64,000 bases of DNA from Glandiceps talaboti (Eukaryota; Hemichordata; Enteropneusta; Spengelidae). Position numbers and translations under genes: made by a program. The DNA lies in assembly GCF_964340395.1 (NCBI RefSeq), contig NC_135553.1, positions 15,712,001 through 15,776,000 on the forward strand, in the 5' to 3' direction. The notes beneath the pieces were generated by a model, which was not told the DNA's origin, did not search any database, and saw only the letters and a program-made list of their open reading frames with translations. Below are positions 1 through 58,000 of this stretch, one piece after another (position 1 is the first letter of the stretch; every line of letters begins with the position of its first letter).

Positions 1-132
1 GTCAACCTATGCAGTGTGACATTATGAAATGTATAGACAAGTTAAGATGTTGATTCAATAAACGTTTATACTTTCCAGTGGAAATGCATTACAAAACTAT
101 CAAATGCACCACATTCTTCACCTATCAAATGT

Positions 133-443
133 AACAAAAGTACCAAGTCTAAGTCATGTTCCGTCTAACATAAGTACCACGTCTAAGTCATGTTCCATGT
201 AACATAAGTACCAAGTCTAAGTCATGTTCCATCTAACATAAGTACCAAGTCTAAAGTCATGTTCCATGTAACATAAGTACCAAGTCTAAGTCATGTTCCA
301 TCTAACATAAGTACCAAGTCTAAGCCATGTTCCATCTAACATAAGTACCAAGTCTAAGTCATGTTCCATCTAACATAAGTACCAAGTCTAAGCCATGTTC
401 CATCTAACATAAGTACCACGTATAAGTCATGTTCCATCTAACA
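133..443. repeat. 34-bp minisatellite
   Basis: About eight copies of a unit containing TACCAAGTCTAAGTCATGTT and CATCTAACATAAG. A further diverged unit (AACCAAGTCTAAGC...) follows at 1372-1405, on the far side of the element at 468-1368. Confidence 0.9.
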
Positions 444-467
444 ATACACAAGTCATTGGGAATGACA

Positions 468-1368
468 TAGTCCCCGCTATGATTGGGTTTTAAGGAACTG
501 GCAGTTTATGTTGTCATTTTCTTGATATCACTAATCTGATCACGCAACAACACTTGTGAACCTAAATCAAACAGACTTAGATATGTTGTGTCTCCTCGTT
601 GGACATGGGACATGCCTACTCTTCAAGATGATGTGATGGGGGGGGGGGGACCTGTTCAAGCATGTCTGAGTTATGGCTTTGGACATGGAAAATTTGCAAA
701 CAAAATGGCTGCTAGGCTGCCATATTGGACCGTATCAAGACAACAATGAATATGCACATGTATGTCATAGAACACTGTCCTAATACCAACTTTGAATGAG
801 ATCTGTTCAAGCATGTCTGAGTTATGGCTTTGGACATGGAAAATTTGCAAACAAAATGGCTGCCAGGCAGCCATATTGGATTGTGTCACAACGAAAATGG
901 ATATGCACGTGTATGTCATAGAACACTGTCCTAACACCAACTTTGAATGAGATCTGTTCAAGCATGTCTGAGTTATGGCTTTGGACATGGAAAATTTGCA
1001 AACAAAATGGCTGCCAGGCAGCCATATTGGATCGTATTAAGATGGAAATGGATATGCACATGTATGTCATAGAACACTGTCCTAATACCAACTTTGAATG
1101 AGATCTGTTAAAGCATGTCTGAGTTATGGTTTTAGACAGGGAAAATTTGCAAACAAAATGGCTGCTAGGCGGCCATATTGGATCGTATAATGAAACAAAT
1201 TGACGTGCATATGTATGTCATTGTATGTTGCCCTGTTCCAAGTTTGAAAAAAATCGGTCCAGGCATCTCCAAGAAACGGCTCTGGACGGACGGACGGACA
1301 GACGGACGGACGGACAGACGGAACCCAATCCATAAGTCCCCATTCCGGACTTCATCCAGCGGGGACTA
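468..1368. mobile_element. Inverted-terminal dispersed element with internal 145-bp tandem repeats
   Basis: It begins TAGTCCCCGCT (468-478) and ends AGCGGGGACTA (1358-1368), perfect inverted 11-mers. Inside are four tandem copies of a roughly 145-bp unit holding AAATTTGCAAACAAAATGGC and GCCATATTGGA. A GGAC/AGAC simple run follows at 1275-1320, then a terminal hairpin (AGTCCCC...GGGGACT, 1334-1367). No transposase is seen. It splits a minisatellite. Confidence 0.7.
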
Positions 1369-2514
1369 ATAAGAACCAAGTCTAAGCAAATGTTCAATGT
1401 AACTATTCAATTGAGTACAAAGTACCATATGGCCTACCATACGAAATGTCATATTGTTCACTTAATACTACTTTATAGTTAACATGCCATGTTTTTGATG
1501 TACACATGGTTGTTACATTGTATTGTAGTATCTAATGGTAACTTTCATCGATGTGACAGTACTGGAGAACTAGCTGTTTACATTATAAAATTTACAAAAT
1601 AGTTATTGTTTTTAAACGTTACACTGAATTCTAAAAACTATTTTTACATCATCGAATTGATAAAAATGTTTTAATTTGTTTTTTTAACATTACTGTTAAT
1701 TCTTTAAAATCATTTTTACATTGTAGGATTTATAAAATATTAATGTGTGAATTCTAAAAACTATTTTTACATTGTTGAATTTCTAACATGTTTGACAATT
1801 CTTAAAATATGAAGTTTATGTAAAAACACACCAAACATTCTAATGTATACATGACATAAGAAAGAACACTTAGGTGAAAGATACTTGATGAGATAAATAT
1901 CTAGTACATGCACTTAACACATGACAGATAATCACAAGAGTATTTCCCTGGATTATATCATGTATGCTTTATTCCTGGTGGGAGAAATACCCTGGTCCTG
2001 TACCTACATATACATGCCATTCAGAGGTGTATGACAACTTACAGTCGTGATCGTTGATGTAGTATTTTGAATATTGACTTTAACTTATCTCTGAAAAATT
2101 GTAAAAAATTGCAAGATTGTCATCTCGGGTCCTCCTCGCAAGATTGATTTTATATATTTGCCTTGTAATGTGTTTTTATGTGCATTTTTGTTCGTTCTGT
2201 TTGTTTGTTTGACAGGTTTGTGTGTTTCTGCATTTTTTATTTCTCTTTTTTAAAATTTTTTTTGGAGCCTGTGAATGGGACTTGATCTGTTGGTCTTCCA
2301 TTAAATAAATAATAATAAAATAAACATAATGACATTACTCTTTCTAATTCTGCTGGACAGTTATGTCCTATTAAATTACATCTATATTTGTTTGTCATTT
2401 ATATATCATTCACTTTTTGAATAGACTGAAACTTATCTGTTGAGCAATCATTCACGTTGAAGGTCTTTACACTTATAATGACAAAAAAACAAACATTATC
2501 AAGGCAAGATGTAT

Positions 2515-2850
2515 TAAGTCATTGTATGATGTACAAGCCATTTAGAACAAAAAATATGGAATATATATACTCTGGTCGTTCTACGTCATGACAACGCGTG
2601 TCTATGTCATGACAATGTCTACATCACTGGTTCTGCTGTGTGAATTACCATTAATATTTCCCCAATGTTTCTTTGATATTACTGGTACTGGTATAATTAA
2701 TGTCATTCTCCAATATTTTGTTTCATTTAGCTGGAAAATACTCATGACCTAAGGGTTGTCACTACTCGTCTAGCCACTTGTAGTGACAAAGGCCCCTTAG
2801 GTAACTTGTATTTTCTTAAGGCTCAACGAAGAAAAATATTGGGGAATAAT
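2515..2850 (+). mobile_element. Foldback MITE family 1, copy 1
   Basis: The 3' half is a long imperfect hairpin: CTCCAATATTTT...GACCTAAGGG-TTGTCACTAC folds on GTAGTGACAA...CTTAGGT...AATATTGGGG. Three more copies lie in the window. Confidence 0.8.
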
Positions 2851-3249
2851 TTCTATATTGCTGTCGTTATCATCTGTAAACAGACTAGTAGTTGTTCCAT
2901 TTGAAGTAACCCAGTTTTAAAGAAGTGAATTTTTACGATGAATCTTGAATTGAGATGTTGGATTTCCAGACAGACTTGGTAAACTTACAGGCGGACATCG
3001 AACTAGAAAGGTTTAACACTGTAAACGACTACACATATAAAGATCTGGTTGATGTATTATGTAAACATTGTGCATTACAAGGGCCAATTCTACTTTTATT
3101 TCTATTTTATTTACATCATCAAACAATCCAAGTCTGTCTGGCTACTTGTTTGTAGATGATTCTTTCACCAATCAATCCAGTAATAAGTCTGGCTAGCTGT
3201 GATACTCTTTTATCATGCTATTCAGCTCACGCGACTAATATTGACTTAC

Positions 3250-49314
<46,065 letters not shown>

Positions 49315-49651
49315 CTTCTTCAAAATATTACTCACGTTCAAATGGACCCCATGGCTTAGTGAAAATGCGTGCATTGTGCTGTGATTACGAATTTCATTTT
49401 GGTTTCTCACTGGAATAAATCTGCCCATTTAAGAAAAATAATACGATTTAAAGGGTGATTTCAAGTGTACAACATGCAAAAAATAGAATAAACCTTTCCC
49501 AATAATCCATACTTGATGTTTTATATTGGATATTTACAAGAAAGCTAGAGGGCATTTTGGTGAGTAAAAATGGCAGCCTCCATGATGGCTTGATATACCT
49601 GTCAAAACAAATACGCTTGTCAACGTGAATTTCGTCGTACTTTGACAAACA
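49315..49651. promoter_or_regulatory. Head-to-head TBCD/PIGQ intergenic region, likely bidirectional promoter
   Basis: Only 337 bp separate the two start codons, on opposite strands. No TATA box is obvious at a fixed distance from either. Two YY1-like cores are visible: AAGATGGCGG over the TBCD start codon (minus strand) and AAAATGGCAGCC near 49567 (plus strand). YY1-type ATGGCGGC elements are common in TATA-less housekeeping promoters; their use here is inference. Confidence 0.6.
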
Positions 49652-50328
49652 ATGGAAGCAAGAAAGGTTACAAGGGTGTTCTTCCCCTACAGTTGCTTGC
49701 CTTCAGGTGACGGGGTTATGATCGGTTGGCGGGACCAAAAAAGGAAAGTGGTTTGTGTAGTTGGTATTATCACGCGACCGCTTGATAAACAGAATGTTAA
49801 ATCGTATTTGAGAAAAATAACTCTCGCACGGAAGACTAACTTTGCAATAAGCGTTCTCGGTACTTGGGAGAAAGGATGTAACGTAGCAGCAAACCGTAAA
49901 TATGATTTTATACGAGAAGAGGGAAGCTGGGTTGAGATGCAGACTTTCACCAACAATCAAGACCCTCCTTCGTGTACGCTGAAAGGTCAATGCCTGAATG
50001 AACCCTCGTTGTTAATATTGTACGACCAAACCAAACTTTTAAATTCAAGGCTAGAAAACACCAAAGAAAAAAATGGTCTGTTGAACGGGAAATCTAAGAG
50101 TGTTGACGGTACACTGTCTGATGTGGATTGTATATTTGATGTGGTGAACTCAATCAAAACAACTGTACTGTGTAATGACTATGCAGACAATCTCCACATT
50201 GTACATAGTCAGACATACCATGGCAACGGTTTGACTTTATGGACATTGCCAGTACTGATATTCTATTCAGTGTTGCTGATGATATTTTCTATGTTTCTGA
50301 GATTATCAGAATTTATTTTTCAAAACAG
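49652..50328 (+). CDS. PIGQ: PIGQ exon 1
   Basis: Residues 1-225 plus two bases: the N-terminal cytosolic region ([27 protein letters not shown]) and a first hydrophobic segment [20 protein letters not shown]. Donor GTGTGT. Confidence 0.95.
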
Positions 50329-53300
50329 GTGTGTACAACAATACATATAACAGTTGCTAGTTAAACTTAAAAAGTACATCTGATCGTGGGTTATACTTCC
50401 GTGAGTTGATGCTTTCAACCATTATATATGATCTTTTTATTTTATTCTAGAACTGTTATATTCTAGTGTGTATGTTTTGCTAGTTAAACTTAAAAAGTAC
50501 ATTTGATCGTGGGTTATACTTCCGTGAGTTGATGCTTTCAACCATTATATATGATCTTTTTATTTTATTCTAGAACTGTTATATTCTAGTATGTTTTTCA
50601 TTCCAGATATTACACATATATGTCTAAGCACAACACAATATATATTTCGTTGTTGTCTTATTTGAAAATCATGTTCTTTGAGAGAGATAGGTTTCATTTA
50701 CATGTCATGGAACACACCATGACAGTGTAACTTTGTGGGTTTTGTTGAAATAATTTGATGTGTTTTTCCCATTTACTAAAATATAAGTTGCTGGGGAGAA
50801 ATCTGTTGGTTTAATTCTTAGTACAAATTATTATTAGAGCCTAGTTTGTTTTATTAGTTTAAAGAATCATCATACATTTTGTAAGTGAGATGTGAAAAAT
50901 GAAAAAAACTACTAAACTTACCAACATGATTATTTTTCTGTTGTATGTCTTTCAGAGTACTACAAAGTAAAGCAGTGCAGTCAATGATAAGACTACCAGC
51001 TACTGGATGTCAGCTGATAGAAAGATATTGTCATTTACGTTACATTGTCACAGTGGACAAACAACTCAGAGACGGACAGCAGTCTCAACACAAGACATAT
51101 CCTAAACTCTTCATCAGGTAAACTTTCAAAGTGTTGTAATAGACAGTCTTCAATGATAGAGTCGAAATGAGGATCGAAAAGACAAGTGTTAGGAATTGTA
51201 GCTAAAGCAGCCATCTATTTTATGTTGAAAGTACATACCCATGCAATATGTGAAGTTTGAGCAACACATGGCAGCAGTTTGTGGTATGCAATACTGCTGT
51301 TCAGGCAATACTGGTGTCGGCTGTGGCATTATAGTCACATTAGAGCTCAAGATTAGGATTTGGATACCCTACTTGTAGACATGAAGAAATAACACACCTC
51401 CGGTGAACGAAAATTCGAAACATCAAAATGTCAGTTAGGATAGCAGAAATATAGTAGTGTTAGTCCTTCACGTCTACATATACATAAAATGTAGGCTAGC
51501 AGATGGGAGGTCATGAGTTCAAATCCCACTGGAGACAGGATTTTTCTGTGACCAACCCAAAGCCAGGGTGAGTGTTCTACAGACTTGACGGGTAGGCTGT
51601 ATCACTCAGCTGTGTCTCACTTGCAAGACGAGTGTGGATTTGGGGGGACTCCTGGAGTAATGACTCGAACAGATTACTCACACAGAGCCCACAGGTGCTA
51701 CATGTATATTTGCCGGGTCTGGGTGACTCCAGGATAGCCTGTAGACTGACTGGGAAAGCCTTGACAGTTCCACAGTAACGTGATATGGATAATGCAATAT
51801 AGTCCCAAACCTGGATGGAGTTCTGTAGAAATGTGTGCTTGTGTTTTTGTGTGTACATTTGTATATGTCTGCATAAAAAGAAAATCACTGGGACTAGAGT
51901 GGGAGCCATTCCCAGCACAAAATATACAAAAAAAGTGGGTAATCGGTGGTGCATGCATAGACAGACAGACAGACAAACAGACAGATGGGGTCATAAATGA
52001 GGACTTGACTGTCTCTTAGTGATAAACCAGTCAAGTTCAAGTTTGTGTAAGAGTTTTTTGACATCCAATATAAATGCGTTCACAAAAATGGTGAGTATGC
52101 ATCAAACTTTCATCACCAAGCTAGGTGTATTTCAAATAAAGACTTTATTACAACTTTGATAAATAATATGCACGTATGTGACGATTTCTTAGCAATGAAC
52201 TTTATCACTCATGAACCATATTGTCATGTTTTACTTGCAGTAAAGGCAATTTGTTTTGTTCCATTATACTTGATGTCATCCTTGGTGTTATGGTGATGCT
52301 GTGGTTATTCCATAACGACTATCCAGAACGTCTAGCCTGCCAACTTCTACATAGTCTAGATGTAAGTACTTCTAGCCTGTCAACTTCAATCCATACTCAA
52401 GTTTCGCTTTTACTTGATTGGATCAAATGGTACATTGTGATTGTACCATTACTAATTAAACTTAAAAGATGATTTTATTGTAAACTATTGCAGGTTGTCG
52501 GAGCTGAACTACAGAAATTATTAGAGTGGTTGATGGGTGTGCCTGCTGGTCTCAAACTTAACAGTCAGCTGGATGAATTCCTTGGCAAGTTTTTCCTCTA
52601 CCATGTGTATCTATGGATTGGTAAGTACAAGTACAGTACTTATTTGCTGTATATTCAAAAGTACAGGTCCTGTTAAACATTGTAAATTACCCTTTCAATT
52701 ATACAGTGTATTATACAATGCACAAACCAATTTGAACAAAAAGTATGGAATTTATACCCTGGTAAATAACATCACAACAACATGCATTGATGTCACAACA
52801 ATGCGTGTCTCCATAACTGGTTCTGTCGTTTGAAATAAGAGTCAAAACATTTAAAATTGTCATTACTTTCACTGATATTTCTTTGATATAATTGGCGCTG
52901 GTATAATTATGTTATTCTCCAATATTTTTCTTCATTCAGCCACAAAATACTTGTGACCTTGCGGTTTTGCCACTACTCGTCTAGCAACTCGTGGTGACAA
53001 AACCCCCCAGGTCACTTGTATTTTCCTTGGCTGAACAATAGTAGAATATTGGGGAATAATATCAGATTGTAGCGTAATGTTGAAATATCAGTGGGAGGTA
53101 GATCGCTTTGTACTAACTTAAACAGTACATCACATTTCATTACAGGTTATCTAAACATCTTGAGACCATTCATGGCAACTATACTATGGAGCATAGGGTT
53201 ATCTGGATGTCTTGGACTGTCCATCTTCCTCTCACTTGTCGAGGACTTCCTATCAATGTTGACACTCCATATCTATTGCTTTTATGTCTATGCAGCTAGG

Positions 53301-54856
53301 TAAGTAGAAAACAGTTATTATGGTATGGTGTTTATTTCTGTGCAATTAGGTGAGTAGAAAACAGTTATTATGGTGTAGTGTTTATGTGTATTCAGCTAGG
53401 TAAGTAGAAAACCATTATTTTACGGTATAGTGTTCTTGTCTGTGCAGCTAGGTAAGTAGAAAAAACGTTATTACAGTGAAGTGTTTATGTCTGTGCAGCT
53501 ACGTAAGTAGAAAACAGTTATAACCATGTAAGTTATTTGGTTCCTGTATATTTTCATCAATCATGATAAAGTTATTTTTTACATCGTATTTGTAGGTTAT
53601 ACAACTTACAGCTGTCAGGATTGTCTTCCTGTTGGAGATTATTCCGGGGAAAGAAATGGAATGTTTTGAGACAGCGTGTTGATTCCTGTCAATATGATGT
53701 GGATCAGTTGTTTTTAGGAACAATACTTTTCACTGTTCTTCTTTTCCTGTTACCAACTACAGCACTGTACTACATTGTGTTTACATCAGTAAGTACATTA
53801 ATTTTATATACCAACTATAGCTGTGTACTACATTGTGTTTACATCTGTAAGTAAATTTACATACCAACTACAGCACTGTACGATGTTGTGTTTACATCTG
53901 TACGTACATTAATTTTATATACCAACTACAGCTGTGTACTATGTTGTGTTTACATCTGTACCTACATTTACATACCAACTACAGCACTGTACTATGTTGT
54001 GTTTACATCAGTTACATTTACCTTCCATTCAATATCCTTACATTTGTTCTTTTTCCATAGTTTCGTCTACTGGTTCTACTTCTAGACAGTCTATTAGCCA
54101 ACACGGTGATAACACTCAACACATTCCCAGTCTTCTCTCTACTATTAAGACTATTCCATTCTGACATGTTAGCTGGGGGTGTCAGGTTTACAGTCATAGA
54201 CAGAATTCAGGGACATCCACTGTGTCTAAGTATGCAGGTATGTATATTTTGTATTATGTAGATGGTATGTCTGGCATGTTATTGCTACAAGCTCTAGCAA
54301 CCTTGGTAATGAGGGGTGGAGAGGGGGGGGGGGATGTTTGGTTACATCTGTGAGATGTGGGGGGGGGGGGGGTGCATGCCTGGTTTCACCTGGTAAGACT
54401 TTCATGAGAGGATGTCTCTAGTACCTGGCAATCCCATGTAGATTTTAGATTAACAACACGCTGTGCTGACAGGCTTGAGTGCCAAAAACAAATGCAGTAT
54501 CACAGGATTTAACTTTATTTGTATAAACTACTTTGAAGCATGTTTTTTTCTGCCTAAACATTTAATGTGATGAACACATTCTACGTTGAACAGTTTGAAC
54601 ACTTTTCAAATTTTGGACAGTTTTCAGAAATGTTGATTTTCAAACCACATTGTATCAGTAATGTAGTAAATGTTTCTTGTCTGTCGTTATACAGGTGGAA
54701 CCAGCACCATATTCTATTGTCCTGAAAGAAGGTCAAATGAAGAGACTTGATACATGGAGAGATCTACAGACTAACTCTGAAAGTATAGGTGGTGTCAGTA
54801 GGAGACTGCTTCTTGGCCATCTTGTTTATCCTTGGGGTGGAGACAAAAAGAAATGA
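49652..54856 (+). CDS. PIGQ: GPI-GlcNAc transferase subunit Q (PIGQ/GPI1), 8 exons
   Basis: PIGQ is a membrane subunit of the ER complex (with PIGA, PIGC, PIGH, PIGP, PIGY) that transfers GlcNAc to phosphatidylinositol, the first step of GPI-anchor synthesis. Coding exons: 49652-50328, 50956-51117, 52241-52361, 52494-52620, 53146-53299, 53596-53788, 54061-54237 and 54695-54856, giving 590 codons plus stop, close to the roughly 580-residue human isoform. Diagnostic stretches are [74 protein letters not shown]-like sequence (here CWRLFRGKK) and [15 protein letters not shown]. Phase agrees at all seven junctions. Several exon ends are embedded in tandem repeats. Confidence 0.97.
50351..50595. 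repeat. 123-bp tandem duplication after PIGQ exon 1
   Basis: TTGCTAGTTAAACTTAAAAA...ATTCTAGAACTGTTATATTC occurs at 50354 and again at 50477 with very few differences, so it is recent. Confidence 0.95.
50956..51117 (+). CDS. PIGQ: PIGQ exon 2
   Basis: Residues 226-279: [20 protein letters not shown] to TYPKLFI, matching the human region around the CEQLRHRLEHL motif. Acceptor TCTTTCAG, donor GTAAAC. Confidence 0.92.
51475..52000 (+). mobile_element. SINE-like repeat with B box
   Basis: GGTCATGAGTTCAAATCCC at 51510-51528 matches a tRNA B box (GTTCAAATCC) with upstream TAGGCTAGCAGATGGGAG. A long body follows, and an ACAG repeat ends it at 51960-51983. The A box is not clear. Confidence 0.5.
52241..52361 (+). 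CDS. PIGQ: PIGQ exon 3
   Basis: Residues 280-320: [20 protein letters not shown] then LWLFHNDY, aligned with [22 protein letters not shown]. The exon end TCTAGCCTGCCAACTTC recurs 40 bp downstream in the intron. Confidence 0.95.
52331..52390 (+). repeat. PIGQ: 40-bp duplication at PIGQ exon 3 donor
   Basis: TCTAGCCTGCCAACTTC in the exon (52331) recurs as TCTAGCCTGTCAACTTC (52371) just after the donor. Confidence 0.75.
52494..52620 (+). CDS. PIGQ: PIGQ exon 4
   Basis: Residues 321-362: [35 protein letters not shown]; the most conserved part of the family. Donor GTAAGT. Confidence 0.97.
52702..53062 (+). mobile_element. Foldback MITE family 1, copy 4
   Basis: In PIGQ intron 4, so the family is not confined to TBCD. 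The hairpin loop CTACTCGTCTAGCAACTCG is conserved. Confidence 0.8.
53146..53299 (+). CDS. PIGQ: PIGQ exon 5
   Basis: Residues 363-413: a membrane-rich segment ending [15 protein letters not shown], as in [15 protein letters not shown] of human PIGQ. The donor edge is repeated five times downstream. Confidence 0.97.
53286..53530 (+). repeat. PIGQ: 50-52-bp array of PIGQ exon 5 donor, five units
   Basis: GCAGCTAG-GTAAGTAGAAAAC starts at 53293 and recurs at 53343 (GTGAGT), 53393, 53445 and 53496 (CGTAAG). Each is preceded by TTTATGTCTGTG-like exon sequence. Confidence 0.95.
53596..53788 (+). CDS. PIGQ: PIGQ exon 6
   Basis: Residues 414-478: [50 protein letters not shown]. The exon end and donor are repeated four more times in the intron. 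Confidence 0.97.
53751..54012 (+). repeat. PIGQ: PIGQ exon 6 donor array with alternating 58/53-bp periods
   Basis: TACCAACTACAGCACTGTAC...TTTACATCA-GTAAGTACATT at 53751 recurs at 53809, 53862, 53920 and 53973. Spacings 58, 53, 58, 53 show that a two-unit block was duplicated. Later copies have GTACGT or GTACCT in place of GTAAGT. Confidence 0.95.
54061..54237 (+). CDS. PIGQ: PIGQ exon 7
   Basis: Residues 479-537: [20 protein letters not shown] through [14 protein letters not shown]. The region after [12 protein letters not shown] is moderately conserved. Acceptor TTTTTCCATAG. Confidence 0.93.
54238..54694 (+). other. PIGQ intron 7
   Basis: Two G-rich homopolymer runs (54321-54332 and 54358-54372) in related flanking sequence; otherwise unremarkable. 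Confidence 0.6.
54695..54856 (+). CDS. PIGQ: PIGQ exon 8 with stop
   Basis: Residues 538-590: [20 protein letters not shown] to WGGDKKK then TGA. The last 65-70 bases including the stop are repeated twice downstream. Confidence 0.9.
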   Translation: MEPAPYSIVLKEGQMKRLDTWRDLQTNSESIGGVSRRLLLGHLVYPWGGDKKK

Positions 54857-55005
54857 AACAGGGGGTGTCAGTATACTTCTTAGCCACCTTGTTTTAATCC
54901 TTGGTATGTGGATGAAAAAAATGAAACCGAGGTGTTTGCAGGAGACTGCTATTTAGCCATCTTGTTTATCCTTGGGGTGGAGACAAAAAGAAATGATACA
55001 TCCAC
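54791..55005 (+). repeat. PIGQ: Three-copy repeat over PIGQ stop codon
   Basis: The coding end (GGAGACTGCTTCTTGGCCAT, CTTGTTTATCCTTGGGGTGG, AGACAAAAAGAAATGA) recurs diverged at 54864 and more faithfully at 54931. The third copy even keeps GACAAAAAGAAATGA. Confidence 0.9.
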
Positions 55006-58000
55006 AGGATTCAATGCCACCAGTGAAAAAAATGTGTCCAGCTGTCATTTTTATTATAAACTTGACAGCATTTTTTGGATAAGAGATCACCAATAGCTTG
55101 ACTTTGGGAAAATTTAGTTAAAATATCTATTTCCAAAATGTCATATGCAAATTAGTTGATCTGAATATTTATGCAAATCAAGGTATTTATATACAAGTAC
55201 ATGTAGCTTGAACTGAGATTATTTTTATGTACCGGTACATGTATTTAGCAAGTGATAAAAACTGACAATTTTTAATAATTATGTAATTTGTAATTTAAAT
55301 ATGTTACTACTCAATGGCCATCAGAAGGATCAAATAAATACCAGTGATAAACAGCACAATAATAAAATAGCAAATAATTTGAATAATTTTGCAGTCAAAT
55401 TGTGTTTTGCATAACTTAACATGATTTTACTATATATTTAATTTAATCCGTGAAGATGAAGCAAGAAGAGATCATACAAGGAGGAATAAATTTTGAGAGA
55501 AAGAAAACTGACTTTTCCTCAGTGATACAAATTTCCATATTTCTTTGAGCTAAAGGCCAATAATTACTTGATATTGGCATATATATATTTTTTATACTAT
55601 TGCCGCTTGTTGTGGGGGGAAGGGGAGGGGGAATGGGGAAGTTTTGTAGTTATCCTGTGTTGTCTATTATTTCCTTAAAAAAAGCTTGCTCAATGCAAAC
55701 AAATGTGATACACACTAATTGTGGCAATGGCTAGAACTTATATTTTTGGGGAGATCTGTGGCAGGTAATTGGCATATGCGATGTTCAATTAGTTGGTTTT
55801 GTGTTAGATATCCCTGTGCAAACATAAAATAGACCATATATCCACACTCTCACCATTGATGGCGCTCTTTACAACTATACATATAATGTATTTTATGGGA
55901 GGCATAGTATTCCGATCAAATCTGGTTGTTCTGTATTATCTTTTATCTTAATAAAAGTCAAGGGCTCATCATAAAGCTTGTGAGGAAATCTATCAACTGT
56001 AGCTGTATGTTTGACATTCATTTCTATAATAGTGCATGCACATGCAGTGAATAGCTTAAATCTTAAATCTTGAATGGACATTTATTAAGTGTGCCTAATA
56101 GATGTCTCTCACGTGTCCACAATTTAATAACCATATCTACAAAATACATACAATCCACACAAAATTGTTTGTAAATCCTTGTTATGAATGAGATTGTTCA
56201 ATTCTCAAAGAGTTTGATGACAATGGATAAACACTGAATTCCACATTGATAAGAATAACTTCACATTAGTGCTTTGATTGGATTTGATTGGATGTTTGCA
56301 TCTTTACACTTTACAAGTATCACTGTTACTCTTCTGAAACAGAAAGAGGGGCAGATCTTGTGAAATAGAATACATGGAATGATGGACTCAATCTTTGATG
56401 CGGCTTTAGAAGAGGACTGAACCAGTAGTCTTGGAAATTTGATTAGAACCAATGTCACCTTGACGATGTAAATTACAAAAAAAAGTACCATGGCAACTTG
56501 AGTAGGTCAGTTCTCACACATACACACACTGAATTGCTGTCATCATAGGCAGGTAATTACAAAAAAGACATTTATTGAAAGGTGTACTTTATTCAATGGC
56601 TTAGTTTCAGTGAAAAATTACATCAGTATGCACCACTGGAAACTTTCAGTATTAAACAGAATACAAAATAATCCAATACTTTCATCACCATTGTTTTATA
56701 CTATTGATTATTTATACAAACAATACAAAGATTATATCTATTATATCACATAACATTGTTTTCATACACCCTTCAGTGATTGGTTTAGACAGTGTCACAT
56801 GGTATGGACTAGTGACCCACAGTGACCTCACTTTGCATTTCGAGGGCACTATTTTTTCTACTTCCATAGGGCACTATTACAGGAGTTTGACTTCCTATGC
56901 TTTTGGAAAGAATACATGCCTGAGAATGCAATGTGTTATACATCACTTATGGCCTGGCCTTGTTGGAGCACTATAGTAGATGTCATATTACCCCTTGTGT
57001 TGTTATGTAGAAACTATTTTCCTCAGCTTTCAGCCTCAGGTAATAGTTGCTGCACAACAGCCCTCGTGTAATAGTTGCCTACTAGTGTCCTCATAGTCAG
57101 GCAATAAATGTGTGATAGTAAATATGAAGACACATGGAATATCAGAATATGAATGTTTTCATTTTAAGGGGAAAAGAAGTAGAGGATATATCAGAATGAG
57201 GTGGTTTGATTACATCAAGGAAGTAACCAACGTGAGACTGAAAGATCTTAGCACTGGTTGCCTGAAGCAGTGATGAAATGTGTGTGAAAGAACTCTGAAT
57301 GTTCTTAAAAGAGTAAGACAGTTATAGTGGTTAGGCATGTTTTGACTAGTGGTAGTCCCTTATAAAATACAGTCTAGTATTGTGGGAACAACACAGAGAA
57401 TGAGCAGTGGTAACTTCATGTCTGTGGTCATTATGTTACAATACTCCATTATTCTGGCCCTCATTTTCTGCCATCAAATGGCTTGTGAACAGCACTCCTA
57501 GTGGCCAAACCATGAAATCTTTTGTCTTTTCTATAACTGGAATATGTCATATTGGTAGCCATAAAACAAATCGCATGATATTAATGCAGTACTAAATTAT
57601 GGTGGCATGTCATCTCAAATGGACTAAATGTACTTGACCAAAACTTACTATGTAAGAACTATAAATAAACCTTGTTATATCTGTACTAAAATCTATGAAC
57701 ACAAAACTATAATTGGATAAAACTTATTACAAAATCAAAAATCTTACAAGTTAGAATAGTCTATGAAAAGTGCTCCGTTACAAATGTGTTACCATAGATA
57801 CAGGTATATTTTTGTCATTGTTCATTATGTTACATGTACTTGAGTACAATGTGGATAGCACGTACTGCTTTGTAATGTCATATATACTCTAGATCATACT
57901 TTGAATTTTCAAAATACAAAATGCAATGATCATAAATTTTTGGTATATTTATGACATGTCTCCTGTAAGTTTGAATTGGAACAAATTATATTTGTCACAG

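Larger units (their letters stand above)
1..3249. other. TBCD intron 30 (partial)
   Basis: Non-coding. It contains a 34-bp minisatellite (133-443), an inverted-terminal repeat element (468-1368), AT-rich unique DNA (1400-2500) and a foldback MITE (2515-2850). No TBCD terminal exon is recognisable. Confidence 0.7.

Noticed and set aside
671-1333. Frames of 69-105 aa on the minus strand sharing AAWQPFCLQIF
   Set aside because: Repeated peptide reflects the 145-bp tandem units of a mobile element.
2955-3155. 66-aa frame MLDFQTDLVNLQADIELERF
   Set aside because: Looked protein-like, but lies in a TBCD intron, has no recognised homology and no splice partners.
1-3249. Terminal TBCD exons
   Set aside because: Searched for the LLLCHRFPLIRK-type region; nothing matched, so they are taken to be outside the window.
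49315-49428. Upstream in-frame TBCD start at 49428
   Set aside because: Would add 38 residues with no family counterpart; the ATG at 49314 has the better context and expected length.
51510-51528. tRNA gene
   Set aside because: Only a B-box match; no acceptor stem or anticodon loop could be placed, so it is treated as SINE-derived.
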